Assembly (NCBI RefSeq): GCF_010645075.1
Contig: NZ_JAADZV010000002.1
Coordinates: forward strand, 496,001-560,000
From: Flavobacterium limi
Lineage (GTDB): Bacteria; Bacteroidota; Bacteroidia; Flavobacteriales; Flavobacteriaceae
Direction: 5' to 3'
DNA length: 64,000 nucleotides
Below, piece after piece: positions 10,524-17,467 of the stretch (positions are counted from its first letter, which is position 1; each line of letters begins with the position of its first letter). The notes under the pieces were generated by a model, which saw only the letters and a program-made list of their open reading frames with translations, was not told where the DNA came from and searched no databases. The translations under genes and the position numbers were made by a program.

Positions 10524-10709
10524 TCAATCTGCAACTGAAATTTCCCAGTCCATGTCCCTATGATGTGATTTTTTTGAATAATCGATATCTTTTGGGACAA
10601 CATTAATTGTTGATTTACTACCTTTTTGTGGTAAACTTGAAGTTCCATCTGAACCGTTAACATTGATCGTTAAATCCAAAGAACAGCAAACCGTCAATGA
10701 CAACAGCAT
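10524..10709 (-). CDS. Small exported protein, start probably frameshifted
   Basis: A 61-residue frame (MLLSLTVCC... to EISVAD) of no recognised family. As it stands the start lacks a charged n-region. An ATG at 10732 is followed by a run of seven As and then leaves frame. One extra A would give MKKNVCYFMLLSLTVCCSLD, a normal Bacteroidota signal peptide joined in frame to this ORF. The gene may therefore be broken, phase-variable or affected by a homopolymer sequencing error. The mature part is polar and short (about 45 residues). It may be an orphan secreted peptide; no function is proposed. Confidence 0.4.
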   Translation of the reverse strand: MLLSLTVCCSLDLTINVNGSDGTSSLPQKGSKSTINVVPKDIDYSKKSHHRDMDWEISVAD

Positions 10710-10903
10710 AAAATAACATACATTTTTTTCATGGCTAAGGTTTTAAATTATTAGGATCTGCTACTCTATAATTGATGATTCAAAGTTTTAATTTAAAGCA
10801 CTCTGAATTTATGCGAATAAAAAAAATGTGCAAAGTCTGAAACGATGCACATTTTAAAAACACTTTGCAGTGGGGACAAATCAAAGTATTTTTGCTTCCT
10901 TAT

Positions 10904-12091
10904 CTATTCGGAGATCGTACTTTCGACCTTTAGCTCTGCCGTATTAAAAATTCCTTCTACCCTGTCTGTAACTGGCCAGTTATGTATTGTATAATTGTTA
11001 AAATTAAAAGTAGGTGCAAATTCAGCTGTTGTGGTATATTTTCCTGTAATAGACATTCTTTTAACCGTTATATTTACATCCCCCTTTTCTCCCGGAAGAA
11101 CGCCATCGATCCCCACAACAGGATTTGAAAGAATAGCAGTAATAGTGTTCGCATCACCGGTATAAACAAACGGGAACGTTTTGTTTTTATAACTTTCGAC
11201 AGCCATTCCTTTGATTGGATGGTTTCCCTGGTTTGTCCATTTGGCAACTGCAGCAAAATACTGTGTCGTAGAGCCGTCACCTGCTTTTACATTTTGCGTG
11301 ATAACCGGAAGCTGTTCAAACTTGATTGGGTCTTTAACATCTACTATCACATTATAAACTTTAGATTTATTGCCATTTGAATTTTCTGCCTGCAAATAGA
11401 AATGTTTTGGGTATTTAAAATCTACAACCATCGTATTTGATGTGTAAGGCTTAAATTCAGGACCTAAACTGTAGTACAATTTGGCAGCATCAAAAGTGAT
11501 GGTTGGTGTTAATTTAGAAAAATCTGTTCCTACCGGCACTAGTATATAAATCGCATTTTCAGAATAGTTTTCGTACTCTACAATTTTTACGGCATTTATA
11601 GTAGATTCTAAAGAAGGATTTTTGCTTTTCTCAAAACTAAAGCCCGTAATTTTCGAATTCGTGTTTACAGGGGCTGCTTCAATTACAACCTTTACATTGT
11701 AATGCACACTTTTATCTTCGTGAAAATTGGATGATATCGTGTAGATAACCGCTCCTTTTGAAAAATCCTGCTGGTCGCCAATTGACGGAGAAATGCTGTA
11801 TTTGTTGTTATCTAAATCGAATTGTTTTAAACTCAGCATCAGACTCTGATGCGATGCCGGAATCGTAATTTCAATTTCACCATATTTTTTTTCCTCTCCA
11901 TTCACTATCTCAGGATGCACTATTTTTATATTCAGATGGGAAGTTTCAGATAAAGGAAAGCTTTTCAATTGGGCATTTTCTAATTCGGGATCAGGAGTTA
12001 CTTCATTTGAGTCATCTCCCTGACATGAGGCTATGAGAAATAAACTGATAAACTGAAGCACTAAAAAAAACCTGGCTGTTTGGATTTTCAT
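10904..12091 (-). CDS. Hypothetical lipoprotein with repeated Ig-like (DUF5018-type) domains
   Basis: The 395-residue protein starts with a lipoprotein signal (FISLFLIASC, Cys near residue 23). Two related stretches, about 45-130 and 140-250, share the pattern of a beta-sandwich ending in VHYNVKVVIE and KVYNVIVDV, as in cadherin-like/DUF5018 lipoprotein domains of Bacteroidota. The C-terminal third (about 255-395) looks like another beta domain. It is probably anchored in the outer membrane. It is monocistronic, with 355 bp of empty DNA upstream. The family assignment is tentative and no catalytic residues are evident. Confidence 0.6.
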   Translation of the reverse strand: MKIQTARFFLVLQFISLFLIASCQGDDSNEVTPDPELENAQLKSFPLSETSHLNIKIVHPEIVNGEEKKYGEIEITIPASHQSLMLSLKQFDLDNNKYSISPSIGDQQDFSKGAVIYTISSNFHEDKSVHYNVKVVIEAAPVNTNSKITGFSFEKSKNPSLESTINAVKIVEYENYSENAIYILVPVGTDFSKLTPTITFDAAKLYYSLGPEFKPYTSNTMVVDFKYPKHFYLQAENSNGNKSKVYNVIVDVKDPIKFEQLPVITQNVKAGDGSTTQYFAAVAKWTNQGNHPIKGMAVESYKNKTFPFVYTGDANTITAILSNPVVGIDGVLPGEKGDVNITVKRMSITGKYTTTAEFAPTFNFNNYTIHNWPVTDRVEGIFNTAELKVESTISE

Positions 12092-12446
12092 AATTAATTG
12101 GCTTTAAAATATTTGATACTATTTGAGCGCAAGAATATCATTACGCCATTTCGAAAACAAAGAAAAACAAAGGGAAACAGATTTAAATTGACATATGTTA
12201 AGAAAATACATTTTATTATGACCTATCAACATCATTTTTAGAACTAATAATAAGAAAATCTCGCCTTTAATTGTTATCACCTTTCTTTTAAAACTTTTTG
12301 TGTTTTTAATTGAAGTAAAGTTAATTCAGGATTACATTCCGTATATCACTATAAATGACGATTTTTGATTCAACTGTCTAAAATCTAAAATAAACACTTT
12401 CATTCGATATTAACAGTGAATAATGTTACGGTTTTAAAAAATGAAT
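12092..12446. other. Intergenic region, no recognised feature
   Basis: This 355-bp AT-rich stretch lies between the lipoprotein start and the nitronate monooxygenase stop. No ORF with coding character, palindrome with a T-run or consensus -7 element on either strand was found. Confidence 0.4.
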
Positions 12447-13535
12447 TTACCTCATTTTCAAATCCTCAAAATAAGCAGTTGTTTCACTAATTAATGCCTG
12501 CATCAATTCGCTGGCTTTTGTATGTTTTAAAATGGGTGCAATCTGACCTCCCCAAAATAAAATCATATCCCATTTTTGCTGGTCTAAAGCTGCTTTTCGC
12601 AATGGAGACATAAAAGTAGTCTGTAAAGGGAAAGGCAAAATACCTGCTTCTTTTCCTATGAGTTCTTTGGCAATTCTGCTGGTTATTCCCCGGCCAAGCC
12701 TTCCTGTGTAGGCACGGGACAAAGTTGTATATTTTGCAGCATCTGAGAACAACATCTGCTTGTGGACAGGCAATGCATTAGATTCGTCTACGGCTAAAAA
12801 TGCTGTGCCAATCTGAGCTGCACTTGCGCCAAGAGCCAGTGCCGCTGCAACACCTTTCCCATTTGCGATTCCGCCCGCTGCAATCACCGGAATTTTTACT
12901 TTTTCCCTGATCAACTGTAATAAAACAAAAGTTCCGGTAACCGATGATTCGGCAGAAGCCAAAAAAGAAGGACGATGACCCCCTGCTTCAAAACCGGAAG
13001 CAATAATCATATCAACACCGGAATTTTCTAAAAAAACAGCTTCGTCTAAAGTGGTTGCTGCTCCAACTGTGACAATTCCTAATTTTCGGCATTGTTCTAA
13101 AACATCTTCCTGCAGTGCACCAAACATAAAACTGAATACTTTAGGTCTTACTTTCAAAATAACTTCGAGCTGGTTTTCAAATCGGGATTGAAAGGAAGCC
13201 GGTTTTTCCGGTAACGGAATTCCTGCTTCATCAAAATAAGGTTTAAATAATTCTTTGGTTTTATTAAATTGTTCGTCTGTTAAACCCGATTCAGAAATAT
13301 CATGATCAGAAACCCATAAATTTAGGTTGTAAGGTTTATTGGTCGCCTGTTTAATCTGTTTGTCGGTTTCAAAAATTTCCTGCGGACTCATCGTATAAGC
13401 TCCGTATCCGCCAAGTCCTCCGGCATTTGAAACGGCAGCTGTTAACGCTACCGATGATAAATTACCTCCGAATGGTCCCTGAAGTATTGGATATTGAATT
13501 CCAAGTAGTTCTGTTGCTTTTGTATTGTACCACAT
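12447..13535 (-). CDS. Nitronate monooxygenase (2-nitropropane dioxygenase family)
   Basis: The 362-residue FMN-dependent TIM barrel begins with the family signature LLGIQYPILQGPFGG. SNAGGLGGYGA (about 36-46) lies near the flavin, and IIASGFEAGGHR (about 177-188, with the catalytic His and the Gly-rich phosphate loop) is followed by VIAAGGIANGKGVAAALALGASAAQIGTAFL. Nitronate monooxygenases oxidise alkyl nitronates such as propionate-3-nitronate to carbonyl compounds and nitrite, protecting the cell. It is the last gene of a run with YceI, tautomerase, SDR and a SnoaL/NTF2-like protein, which suggests detoxification of reactive small molecules. The exact substrate is unknown. Confidence 0.9.
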   Translation of the reverse strand: MWYNTKATELLGIQYPILQGPFGGNLSSVALTAAVSNAGGLGGYGAYTMSPQEIFETDKQIKQATNKPYNLNLWVSDHDISESGLTDEQFNKTKELFKPYFDEAGIPLPEKPASFQSRFENQLEVILKVRPKVFSFMFGALQEDVLEQCRKLGIVTVGAATTLDEAVFLENSGVDMIIASGFEAGGHRPSFLASAESSVTGTFVLLQLIREKVKIPVIAAGGIANGKGVAAALALGASAAQIGTAFLAVDESNALPVHKQMLFSDAAKYTTLSRAYTGRLGRGITSRIAKELIGKEAGILPFPLQTTFMSPLRKAALDQQKWDMILFWGGQIAPILKHTKASELMQALISETTAYFEDLKMR

Positions 13536-13552
13536 GACTTTGCGTTTAAAAT

Positions 13553-13975
13553 TTATTCACTTAAATCCGTTAGCATTTTATTGACAATGAGCCATTTTCC
13601 GTTAATCTTATGGAAAGATAAAAAATCCCGATAATTAAAATCGTACATTTTTAGATTTAATTCTGCTACAGCAATTGAGTTTACTACTTTTATATTCAAA
13701 ATTTCTCCTTTAAAAGGCTTTCCTGAATCTTTTGGGCTCTGTCTGTTTTTCACGCCTTCCAGATATAAATCTATAGTTTTGAAATAAGGCTCCCCTTTTA
13801 CATCGCCAAAAAGTAATGTTCCGGGATGAAAAATACTTCCTAAAAGTTTTTCATCTCCTTCGTAAATTCCTTTAAAATAATAGTTTTCTATTGCCGCTGT
13901 AATAGCAGCTACTTCTGTTTGGTTATCCATTTTGATTGTATTTTGAGCTTTTATGCCTTGAAATGTCCAAAGCAT
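13553..13975 (-). CDS. NTF2-like (lumazine-binding-type) protein, signal peptide lost by frameshift
   Basis: Residues about 20-140 form an NTF2/SnoaL-like cone fold typical of the 'putative lumazine-binding' family: AAIENYYFKGIYEGDEKLL, HPGTLLFGD, then beta strands ending FHKINGKWLIVNKML. The frame opens at 13975, but an ATG at 14004 is followed by only six As. One more A would fuse MKKTVLLTAFMLWTFQGIKAQ, an ideal signal peptide, in frame to this ORF. That ATG starts 1 bp after the SDR stop codon, as expected for a coupled operon gene. Without the shift, translation would have to start inside the signal peptide or at the Met near 13930, giving a cytoplasmic form. Function unknown; 17 bp before the nitronate monooxygenase. 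Confidence 0.7.
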   Translation of the reverse strand: MLWTFQGIKAQNTIKMDNQTEVAAITAAIENYYFKGIYEGDEKLLGSIFHPGTLLFGDVKGEPYFKTIDLYLEGVKNRQSPKDSGKPFKGEILNIKVVNSIAVAELNLKMYDFNYRDFLSFHKINGKWLIVNKMLTDLSE

Positions 13976-14005
13976 AAAAGCGGTTAATAAAACAGTTTTT
14001 TCATT

Positions 14006-14740
14006 TTAGTTTAAATTGTGCCCCGCAGCTTTTCCACCATCAACATTGATGATGGCACCGGTAATGAAATTGCTTTTTGCTACTGTATAAACCATTTCGG
14101 CAACGTCATCAATTTCCCCTACTCTGTTCAGTAAATGGACACCGGCACTCTGATCAACTTTATCGCCATGCATTGGAGTCCTGATTACTCCCGGAGCAAC
14201 AGTGTTAAAACGAATATTTTGTTTTCCGAATTCGGCTGCTAATTGAATCGTCAGCGAATGAATTCCGCCTTTACTCGCTACAGGAGCCGAAGCCGGCCAT
14301 CCGCCCAATCCGTGGTTTACCAAAGGGGTTCCGATATTAATGACAACACCGCCTTTTTGTTCCAGCATTTGAGGAACAACAGCCTGAGTTGTAAAGTAAG
14401 TTCCTTTTAGGTTTGTGGTCAAAAATTTATCCAGATAAGCTTCATCAACTTCCAGAAATGGTTTGCTGTCAAAGATTCCGGCATTGTTAACCAGTACATC
14501 TACAGAACCAAATTTTTCGATTGCAATTCTCACTAATTCTTTACCTGTTTGTTTATCACTTATATCTCCCGCATACATTGCTAAATTATCTCCTGCGCCA
14601 AATTCATTATAAGCACTTTCTAATGAAGCTTTTGTTACCGAATTGATTACCACATTATCCCCTCTGTCTAAAAAGTATTTTGCAATTCCTTTTCCGATAC
14701 CCGAAGCTGCTCCGGTTACTATTATAGTTTGTTTTTTCAT
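14006..14740 (-). CDS. Short-chain dehydrogenase/reductase
   Basis: A 244-residue classical SDR. The NAD(P) loop is TGAASGIGKGIA (about 9-20), NNAG is at about 86-89, a Ser precedes the unusual SAPVASKGG segment (about 150-158), and the C-terminal NVDGGKAAGHN follows ITGA. The usual catalytic YxxxK is replaced by PVASK at about 152-156, so the Tyr is not obvious, while the Lys is kept. This may mean altered or lost activity. It sits 5 bp after the tautomerase gene in the YceI operon. Substrate unknown. Confidence 0.85.
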   Translation of the reverse strand: MKKQTIIVTGAASGIGKGIAKYFLDRGDNVVINSVTKASLESAYNEFGAGDNLAMYAGDISDKQTGKELVRIAIEKFGSVDVLVNNAGIFDSKPFLEVDEAYLDKFLTTNLKGTYFTTQAVVPQMLEQKGGVVINIGTPLVNHGLGGWPASAPVASKGGIHSLTIQLAAEFGKQNIRFNTVAPGVIRTPMHGDKVDQSAGVHLLNRVGEIDDVAEMVYTVAKSNFITGAIINVDGGKAAGHNLN

Positions 14741-14745
14741 GATGT

Positions 14746-14964
14746 TTATTTTTTATTGGCTGTAATGCCTTTTTCTCTTAATACGGATACTTGTTCCCCC
14801 GCGTAGCCCCAATCGTCTAAATCAATTTCCTGAATCACGATATGGGTTAAATGCGGGTCTTTGTTTAATACATTTGTAATCAAATTGGTTATCCCACTGA
14901 TTAATTCCTGTTTTTGCCCGCGGGTTACTCCTTCGCGGGTCAATTCGATTTTTACGTAAGGCAT
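14746..14964 (-). CDS. 4-oxalocrotonate tautomerase family enzyme
   Basis: The start at 14964 gives a 72-residue protein beginning MPYVKIELTREGVTRGQ, so Pro becomes residue 1 after Met removal, as needed for the catalytic Pro of this superfamily. The longer frame to 15030 would bury that Pro and overlap the YceI gene, so it was not used. The segment THIVIQEIDLDDWGYAG matches the second beta strand. Family members catalyse keto-enol tautomerisation, dehalogenation or related steps. Together with the SDR and nitronate monooxygenase it suggests a small catabolic or detoxifying set. Confidence 0.88.
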   Translation of the reverse strand: MPYVKIELTREGVTRGQKQELISGITNLITNVLNKDPHLTHIVIQEIDLDDWGYAGEQVSVLREKGITANKK

Positions 14965-14968
14965 GGCT

Positions 14969-15520
14969 TTAGTTTTTAGATTGTTCTGAAAATGCTTCGG
15001 CAGTGATGTTAAAATCGAGATCAAAGTCATTGTAAATTAACGTATCGCCTAAATCTTTAAAGAAGTTTCCTGAGCGGAATCTGATATCGTATTTCGTACG
15101 GTCAATAACCAGTTTACCGGTAAGTGAAATGGCATTTCCGTGATTTTCCAACGCTGCTTCAAAACCTGTAGTATGTGTAATATCTTTTATGGTAAGATTG
15201 CCTTCAAGATAAAAAATGCTGTCTGATACTTCTTTTACAGAAAGAATATCAAAAGCTGCAGTTGGGAATTTTTCGATGGAGAAAAAATCATCCGAAGCAA
15301 GATGACCCGCGAATTGTGTGTTTGTGTCAGGATCTGTTATATCCAAAATTTTGATAGATGCTGTATCAATAACAATTGTACCGCCTTTTACTTTTCCTTC
15401 ATTCAGGATAAAATTACCTTCTTTGATACCAATTGTACCATTATGTGCACCGGTCACTTTTCTGCCGGTCCATGCTACGCTGCTGTCTGAGCTTACGATT
15501 CTAAAATTTGTTGTTTCCAT
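14969..15520 (-). CDS. YceI family lipid-binding-like protein
   Basis: The 183-residue protein lacks a signal peptide, so it is probably cytoplasmic, unlike many YceI proteins. YceI hallmarks are SSVAWTGRKVTGAHNGTIGI near the N-terminus, the HLASDDFFSIEKFPTAAF block (about 88-105) and the ITHTTGFEAAL / FRSGNFF blocks of the beta-barrel that binds isoprenoid-type amphiphiles. It is the first gene of an operon running to 12447 with 4-5 bp gaps or close spacing. A CRP-type palindrome lies 55 bp before its ATG. Confidence 0.92.
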   Translation of the reverse strand: METTNFRIVSSDSSVAWTGRKVTGAHNGTIGIKEGNFILNEGKVKGGTIVIDTASIKILDITDPDTNTQFAGHLASDDFFSIEKFPTAAFDILSVKEVSDSIFYLEGNLTIKDITHTTGFEAALENHGNAISLTGKLVIDRTKYDIRFRSGNFFKDLGDTLIYNDFDLDFNITAEAFSEQSKN

Positions 15521-15545
15521 TTTTATTGTATTTAAAAGTACAATA

Positions 15546-15553
15546 CAAAGGAA
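15546..15553 (-). promoter_or_regulatory. Candidate -7 element of the YceI operon
   Basis: On the minus strand the sequence reads TTCCTTTG, one mismatch from TAnnTTTG, 26 bp before the YceI ATG. With this element the CRP-type palindrome at 15575-15592 would be centred near position -43, close to where activating Crp/Fnr proteins bind. Confidence 0.4.
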
Positions 15554-15574
15554 CGCCGACTATAAAAATTGATT

Positions 15575-15592
15575 ACGTGATGTAGATCACAT
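15575..15592. promoter_or_regulatory. Crp/Fnr-type operator palindrome
   Basis: ACGTGA-TGTAGA-TCACAT is a near-perfect match to the classical CRP site (TGTGA-N6-TCACA, one mismatch in the left half). It lies between the YceI operon and the Crp-like regulator gene encoded 320 bp further upstream, which is the obvious candidate binder. Confidence 0.55.
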
Positions 15593-15618
15593 TCTGATTT
15601 TGAGATGGATTATGAAGG

Positions 15619-15870
15619 TTTCACGCAGATTTTAAAAAGATTTAAACAGATGTGCGCAGATAATAAATTAAGTCTGTTTTTAATCTCGCAAAGTCACAGA
15701 AACGCAAAGTTTTATTCTCATTTTTGTCATCCGGAGGGACGAGTGATTTCCGTTAGTAGCTCGGCAAAGATTGAAAATATTGTTTATGAATCTTTAGTGC
15801 AATTTCAGATTGATAAACAAAAAATAAAAATCTTATTAAATCTGCTTTAATCTGCAGAATCTGCGTGAAA
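15619..15870. repeat. Interrupted intergenic palindrome, TTTCACGCAGATT family
   Basis: The outer arms TTTCACGCAGATT (15619-15631) and AATCTGCGTGAAA (15858-15870) are perfect inverted copies. A second copy with identical arms lies at 21205-21274, but there the arms are only 44 bp apart. Here about 120 bp of other repeat-like DNA has entered the middle: a CTCGCAAAGTCACAGAAACG piece and a GTCATCCGGAGGGACGAG piece. An 81-codon frame through this block is repeat-derived and is not called as a gene. Confidence 0.75.
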
Positions 15871-15913
15871 TATTATAAAAATCATTTTAATCCTTCAATC
15901 TGTGGCAAAAAAA

Positions 15914-16486
15914 CTAAGAATTGTAAAGCCTGCTCAACGTTTCTCTGGAAACACCCAAATAAGCTGCAATTAAATGCTTCGGAACAAGATTGTATAATTG
16001 AGGATATAATGCCAAAAGTTCTTCATAACGTGTTTTGACATTGTTGTTCATAAAGGATAAAAGTCTTTTTTGAGAAGCAATGTAGCCTTTGTTGGTTCTC
16101 CAGCGAAAGAAATGTTCTACCTGATGGAATTCGGCACAGAGTTTTTCGCGATCGGTGCTGGTTAGACAAAGCACTTCAGCATCTGTAATACAATCTACAT
16201 TGATTGTTGCAGGTGTCTGATTGTATAAAGCCGTATAATCTGAAGTCCACCAGGTTGGCATGGCAAATTGAAGGATATACATTTTTATTTCATCATTAAT
16301 AAAAAAAGCCTTCAAACAGCCTGAAATCACAAAGTATTCGCAATCTACCTTATCACCCGCTCCAATAATAGTCTGGCCTTTCTTAAAAGACATTGGTTTA
16401 AAGTGTGAAAAAAAATAATCGAATTCTTCTTCTGTCAATGAAACGGTTTTCGCAATATGCTCTTGTAAAAGTATTTTGGCTTCCAT
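15914..16486 (-). CDS. Crp/Fnr family transcriptional regulator
   Basis: The 190-residue protein has an N-terminal cNMP-binding jelly roll (about 15-125; MSFKKGQTIIGAGDKVDCEYFVISG, FAMPTWWTSDY) and a short C-terminal helix-turn-helix (VPKHLIAAYLGVSRETLSRL, about 168-187). The canonical cAMP-pocket RxS motif is absent, as in most Flavobacterium members of this group, so the effector is unknown. It is divergent from the DoxX gene. A CRP-type palindrome upstream of the YceI operon is a likely target. Confidence 0.9.
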   Translation of the reverse strand: MEAKILLQEHIAKTVSLTEEEFDYFFSHFKPMSFKKGQTIIGAGDKVDCEYFVISGCLKAFFINDEIKMYILQFAMPTWWTSDYTALYNQTPATINVDCITDAEVLCLTSTDREKLCAEFHQVEHFFRWRTNKGYIASQKRLLSFMNNNVKTRYEELLALYPQLYNLVPKHLIAAYLGVSRETLSRLYNS

Positions 16487-16552
16487 TTAAATGGGACAAT
16501 TAGGTTTTGAAAAGTCTTTTGTAAAGTTATAAAATCAAATGAACTTATCGAT

Positions 16553-16584
16553 TGTCTGTTTGGCATTTCAATTTGTCCGTTTCA
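16553..16584 (+). promoter_or_regulatory. Paired 21-bp-spaced direct repeat upstream of DoxX
   Basis: TGTCTGTTT at 16553 and TGTCCGTTTCA at 16574 are direct copies 21 bp apart. The proximal copy begins 46 bp before the -7 element. The same pair with the same two distances occurs before the genes starting at 23594 and 24147. The core resembles the LytTR-type half site (TCCGTT). Confidence 0.65.
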
Positions 16585-16619
16585 CCAAAATATCAATATG
16601 AAACCGATCGCCTTTAATG

Positions 16620-16627
16620 CAATTTTG
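16620..16627 (+). promoter_or_regulatory. -7 element of the DoxX gene
   Basis: CAATTTTG fits TAnnTTTG with one mismatch. The predicted transcript start lies about 25 bp before the ATG at 16658. Confidence 0.5.
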
Positions 16628-16657
16628 TCCCGTATTAACAACTTAAAATTTAAAATC

Positions 16658-17059
16658 ATGAATACAAAAACAACAAAAATTATTTATTGGACAGGCGTTA
16701 TTTTAACTTCTTTATGGTTTGGTGCCAGCGGTTTTTTTGAACTTACAACAAATCCACTTGTCTGGAAAATTACACAAGAGCTAGGCTATCCGGAGCATTT
16801 CATTTATATACTGGGTGTAATGAAAGTATCCGGTGTAATTACCTTATTGATTCCGAATAAATTATTGCGATTGAAAGAATGGGTATTTGCGGGCGTTTTC
16901 TTCGACATCATCTTTGCTTTCTTTTCAAAACTGGCTGTATTGGGCTTTTCTGCTACTACCGATACTATTATTGCTTTTACAATGGTAAGTGTTACTTATT
17001 TAATGTTCAGAAAATTATATAGCGTTACTTATACACCGAGTTTTTCAGGAGAAAACTAA
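16658..17059 (+). CDS. DoxX family membrane protein
   Basis: The 133-residue protein starts at MNTKTTKIIYW. The frame is open for 20 more codons, but the -7 element at 16620 lies inside that extension, which rules it out. Four hydrophobic helices are visible: about 8-25, 49-66, 73-95 and 98-116. The motif WFGASGFFELT and the GVMKVSGVITLLIPN block are typical of DoxX-like proteins. Relatives take part in redox and stress homeostasis in the inner membrane. It shares its promoter layout with the alpha/beta hydrolase and cupin genes downstream, so it is probably co-regulated with them. Confidence 0.85.
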   Translation: MNTKTTKIIYWTGVILTSLWFGASGFFELTTNPLVWKITQELGYPEHFIYILGVMKVSGVITLLIPNKLLRLKEWVFAGVFFDIIFAFFSKLAVLGFSATTDTIIAFTMVSVTYLMFRKLYSVTYTPSFSGEN

Positions 17060-17070
17060 GCTTCCGTTTT

Positions 17071-17134
17071 AATCTCTCAAAGTCGCAGAGACGCTAAGTT
17101 TAATTTCTTTGCGACTTCGCGACTTTGTGAGATT
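17071..17134. repeat. Intergenic palindrome, CTCAAAGTCGC family
   Basis: AATCTCTCAAAGTCGC (17071-17086) pairs with GCGACTTTGTGAGATT (17119-17134) with one mismatch in 16. It lies 12 bp after the DoxX stop and may act as its transcript end. A degenerate relative lies inside the 15619-15870 element. Confidence 0.7.
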
Positions 17135-17167
17135 CTGTTTATAATGTGTTAGGTTAATTAGTTTTTG

Positions 17168-17299
17168 ATGAGGATTTTTCGTCAGTTCGAGTAATTTTCG
17201 ATAGAAAAATTGTATCGAGAACAGAAAAATCCTCATTAAAAACGGTTCTCGATACATTTTTTATTCCGCTTCTCTGCACAAAAAACACTCGAACTGACG
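17168..17299. repeat. Compound intergenic palindrome with three perfect arm pairs
   Basis: Three perfect inverted pairs interlock. ATGAGGATTTTTC (17168-17180) pairs with 17224-17236. CGTCAGTTCGAGT (17180-17192) pairs with 17287-17299. TGTATCGAGAAC (17211-17222) pairs with 17245-17256. Not all can form at once, so the transcript could switch between folds. No ORF is present. Confidence 0.75.
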
Positions 17300-17352
17300 T
17301 TTTTAATAATTACACATAATGGGTAATTTATGCTATTCTAAAATCAAAATTA

Positions 17353-17413
17353 TTGGCTTTTGGCAAAACAAACATGAGCTTTTAAACAAATAAAATTGAG
17401 CTTTTCAGCAAAA
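17353..17413 (+). promoter_or_regulatory. Three 22-bp-spaced direct repeats before the SDR gene
   Basis: The core CTTTT recurs at 17357, 17379 and 17401, exactly 22 bp apart, in the contexts TTGGCTTTTGGCAAAA, ATGAGCTTTTAAACAAAT and TTGAGCTTTTCAGCAAAA. The last copy ends 21 bp before the -7 element. Direct repeats two helical turns apart are typical of AraC-type or LytTR-type activators; an AraC gene lies just downstream. Confidence 0.55.
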
Positions 17414-17434
17414 TAACAAAGTAACCTTGCAATG

Positions 17435-17442
17435 TAATTTTG
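17435..17442 (+). promoter_or_regulatory. -7 element of the SDR gene
   Basis: TAATTTTG is an exact match to TAnnTTTG, 25 bp before the SDR ATG. No TTTG lies at the -33 distance, which fits an activator-dependent promoter. Confidence 0.6.
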
Positions 17443-17467
17443 TAAAGAACAATTAAATACAAGTACA

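Noticed and set aside
10400..10663. An 87-codon minus-strand frame across the tRNA and its terminator
   Set aside because: It is antisense to tRNA-Glu and the terminator hairpin and has no protein-like features.
14965..15030. Longer start for the tautomerase gene
   Set aside because: It would overlap the YceI gene and remove the Pro that must be the first residue of the mature enzyme.
15605..15850. An 81-codon plus-strand frame between the YceI operon and the Crp gene
   Set aside because: It runs through a composite of intergenic palindromes (TTTCACGCAGATT arms and GTCATCCGGAGG pieces), has no protein-like pattern and no promoter.
16598..16657. Longer start for the DoxX gene
   Set aside because: The likely -7 element at 16620-16627 lies inside it, and the 46-bp spacing to the direct repeats supports that promoter.
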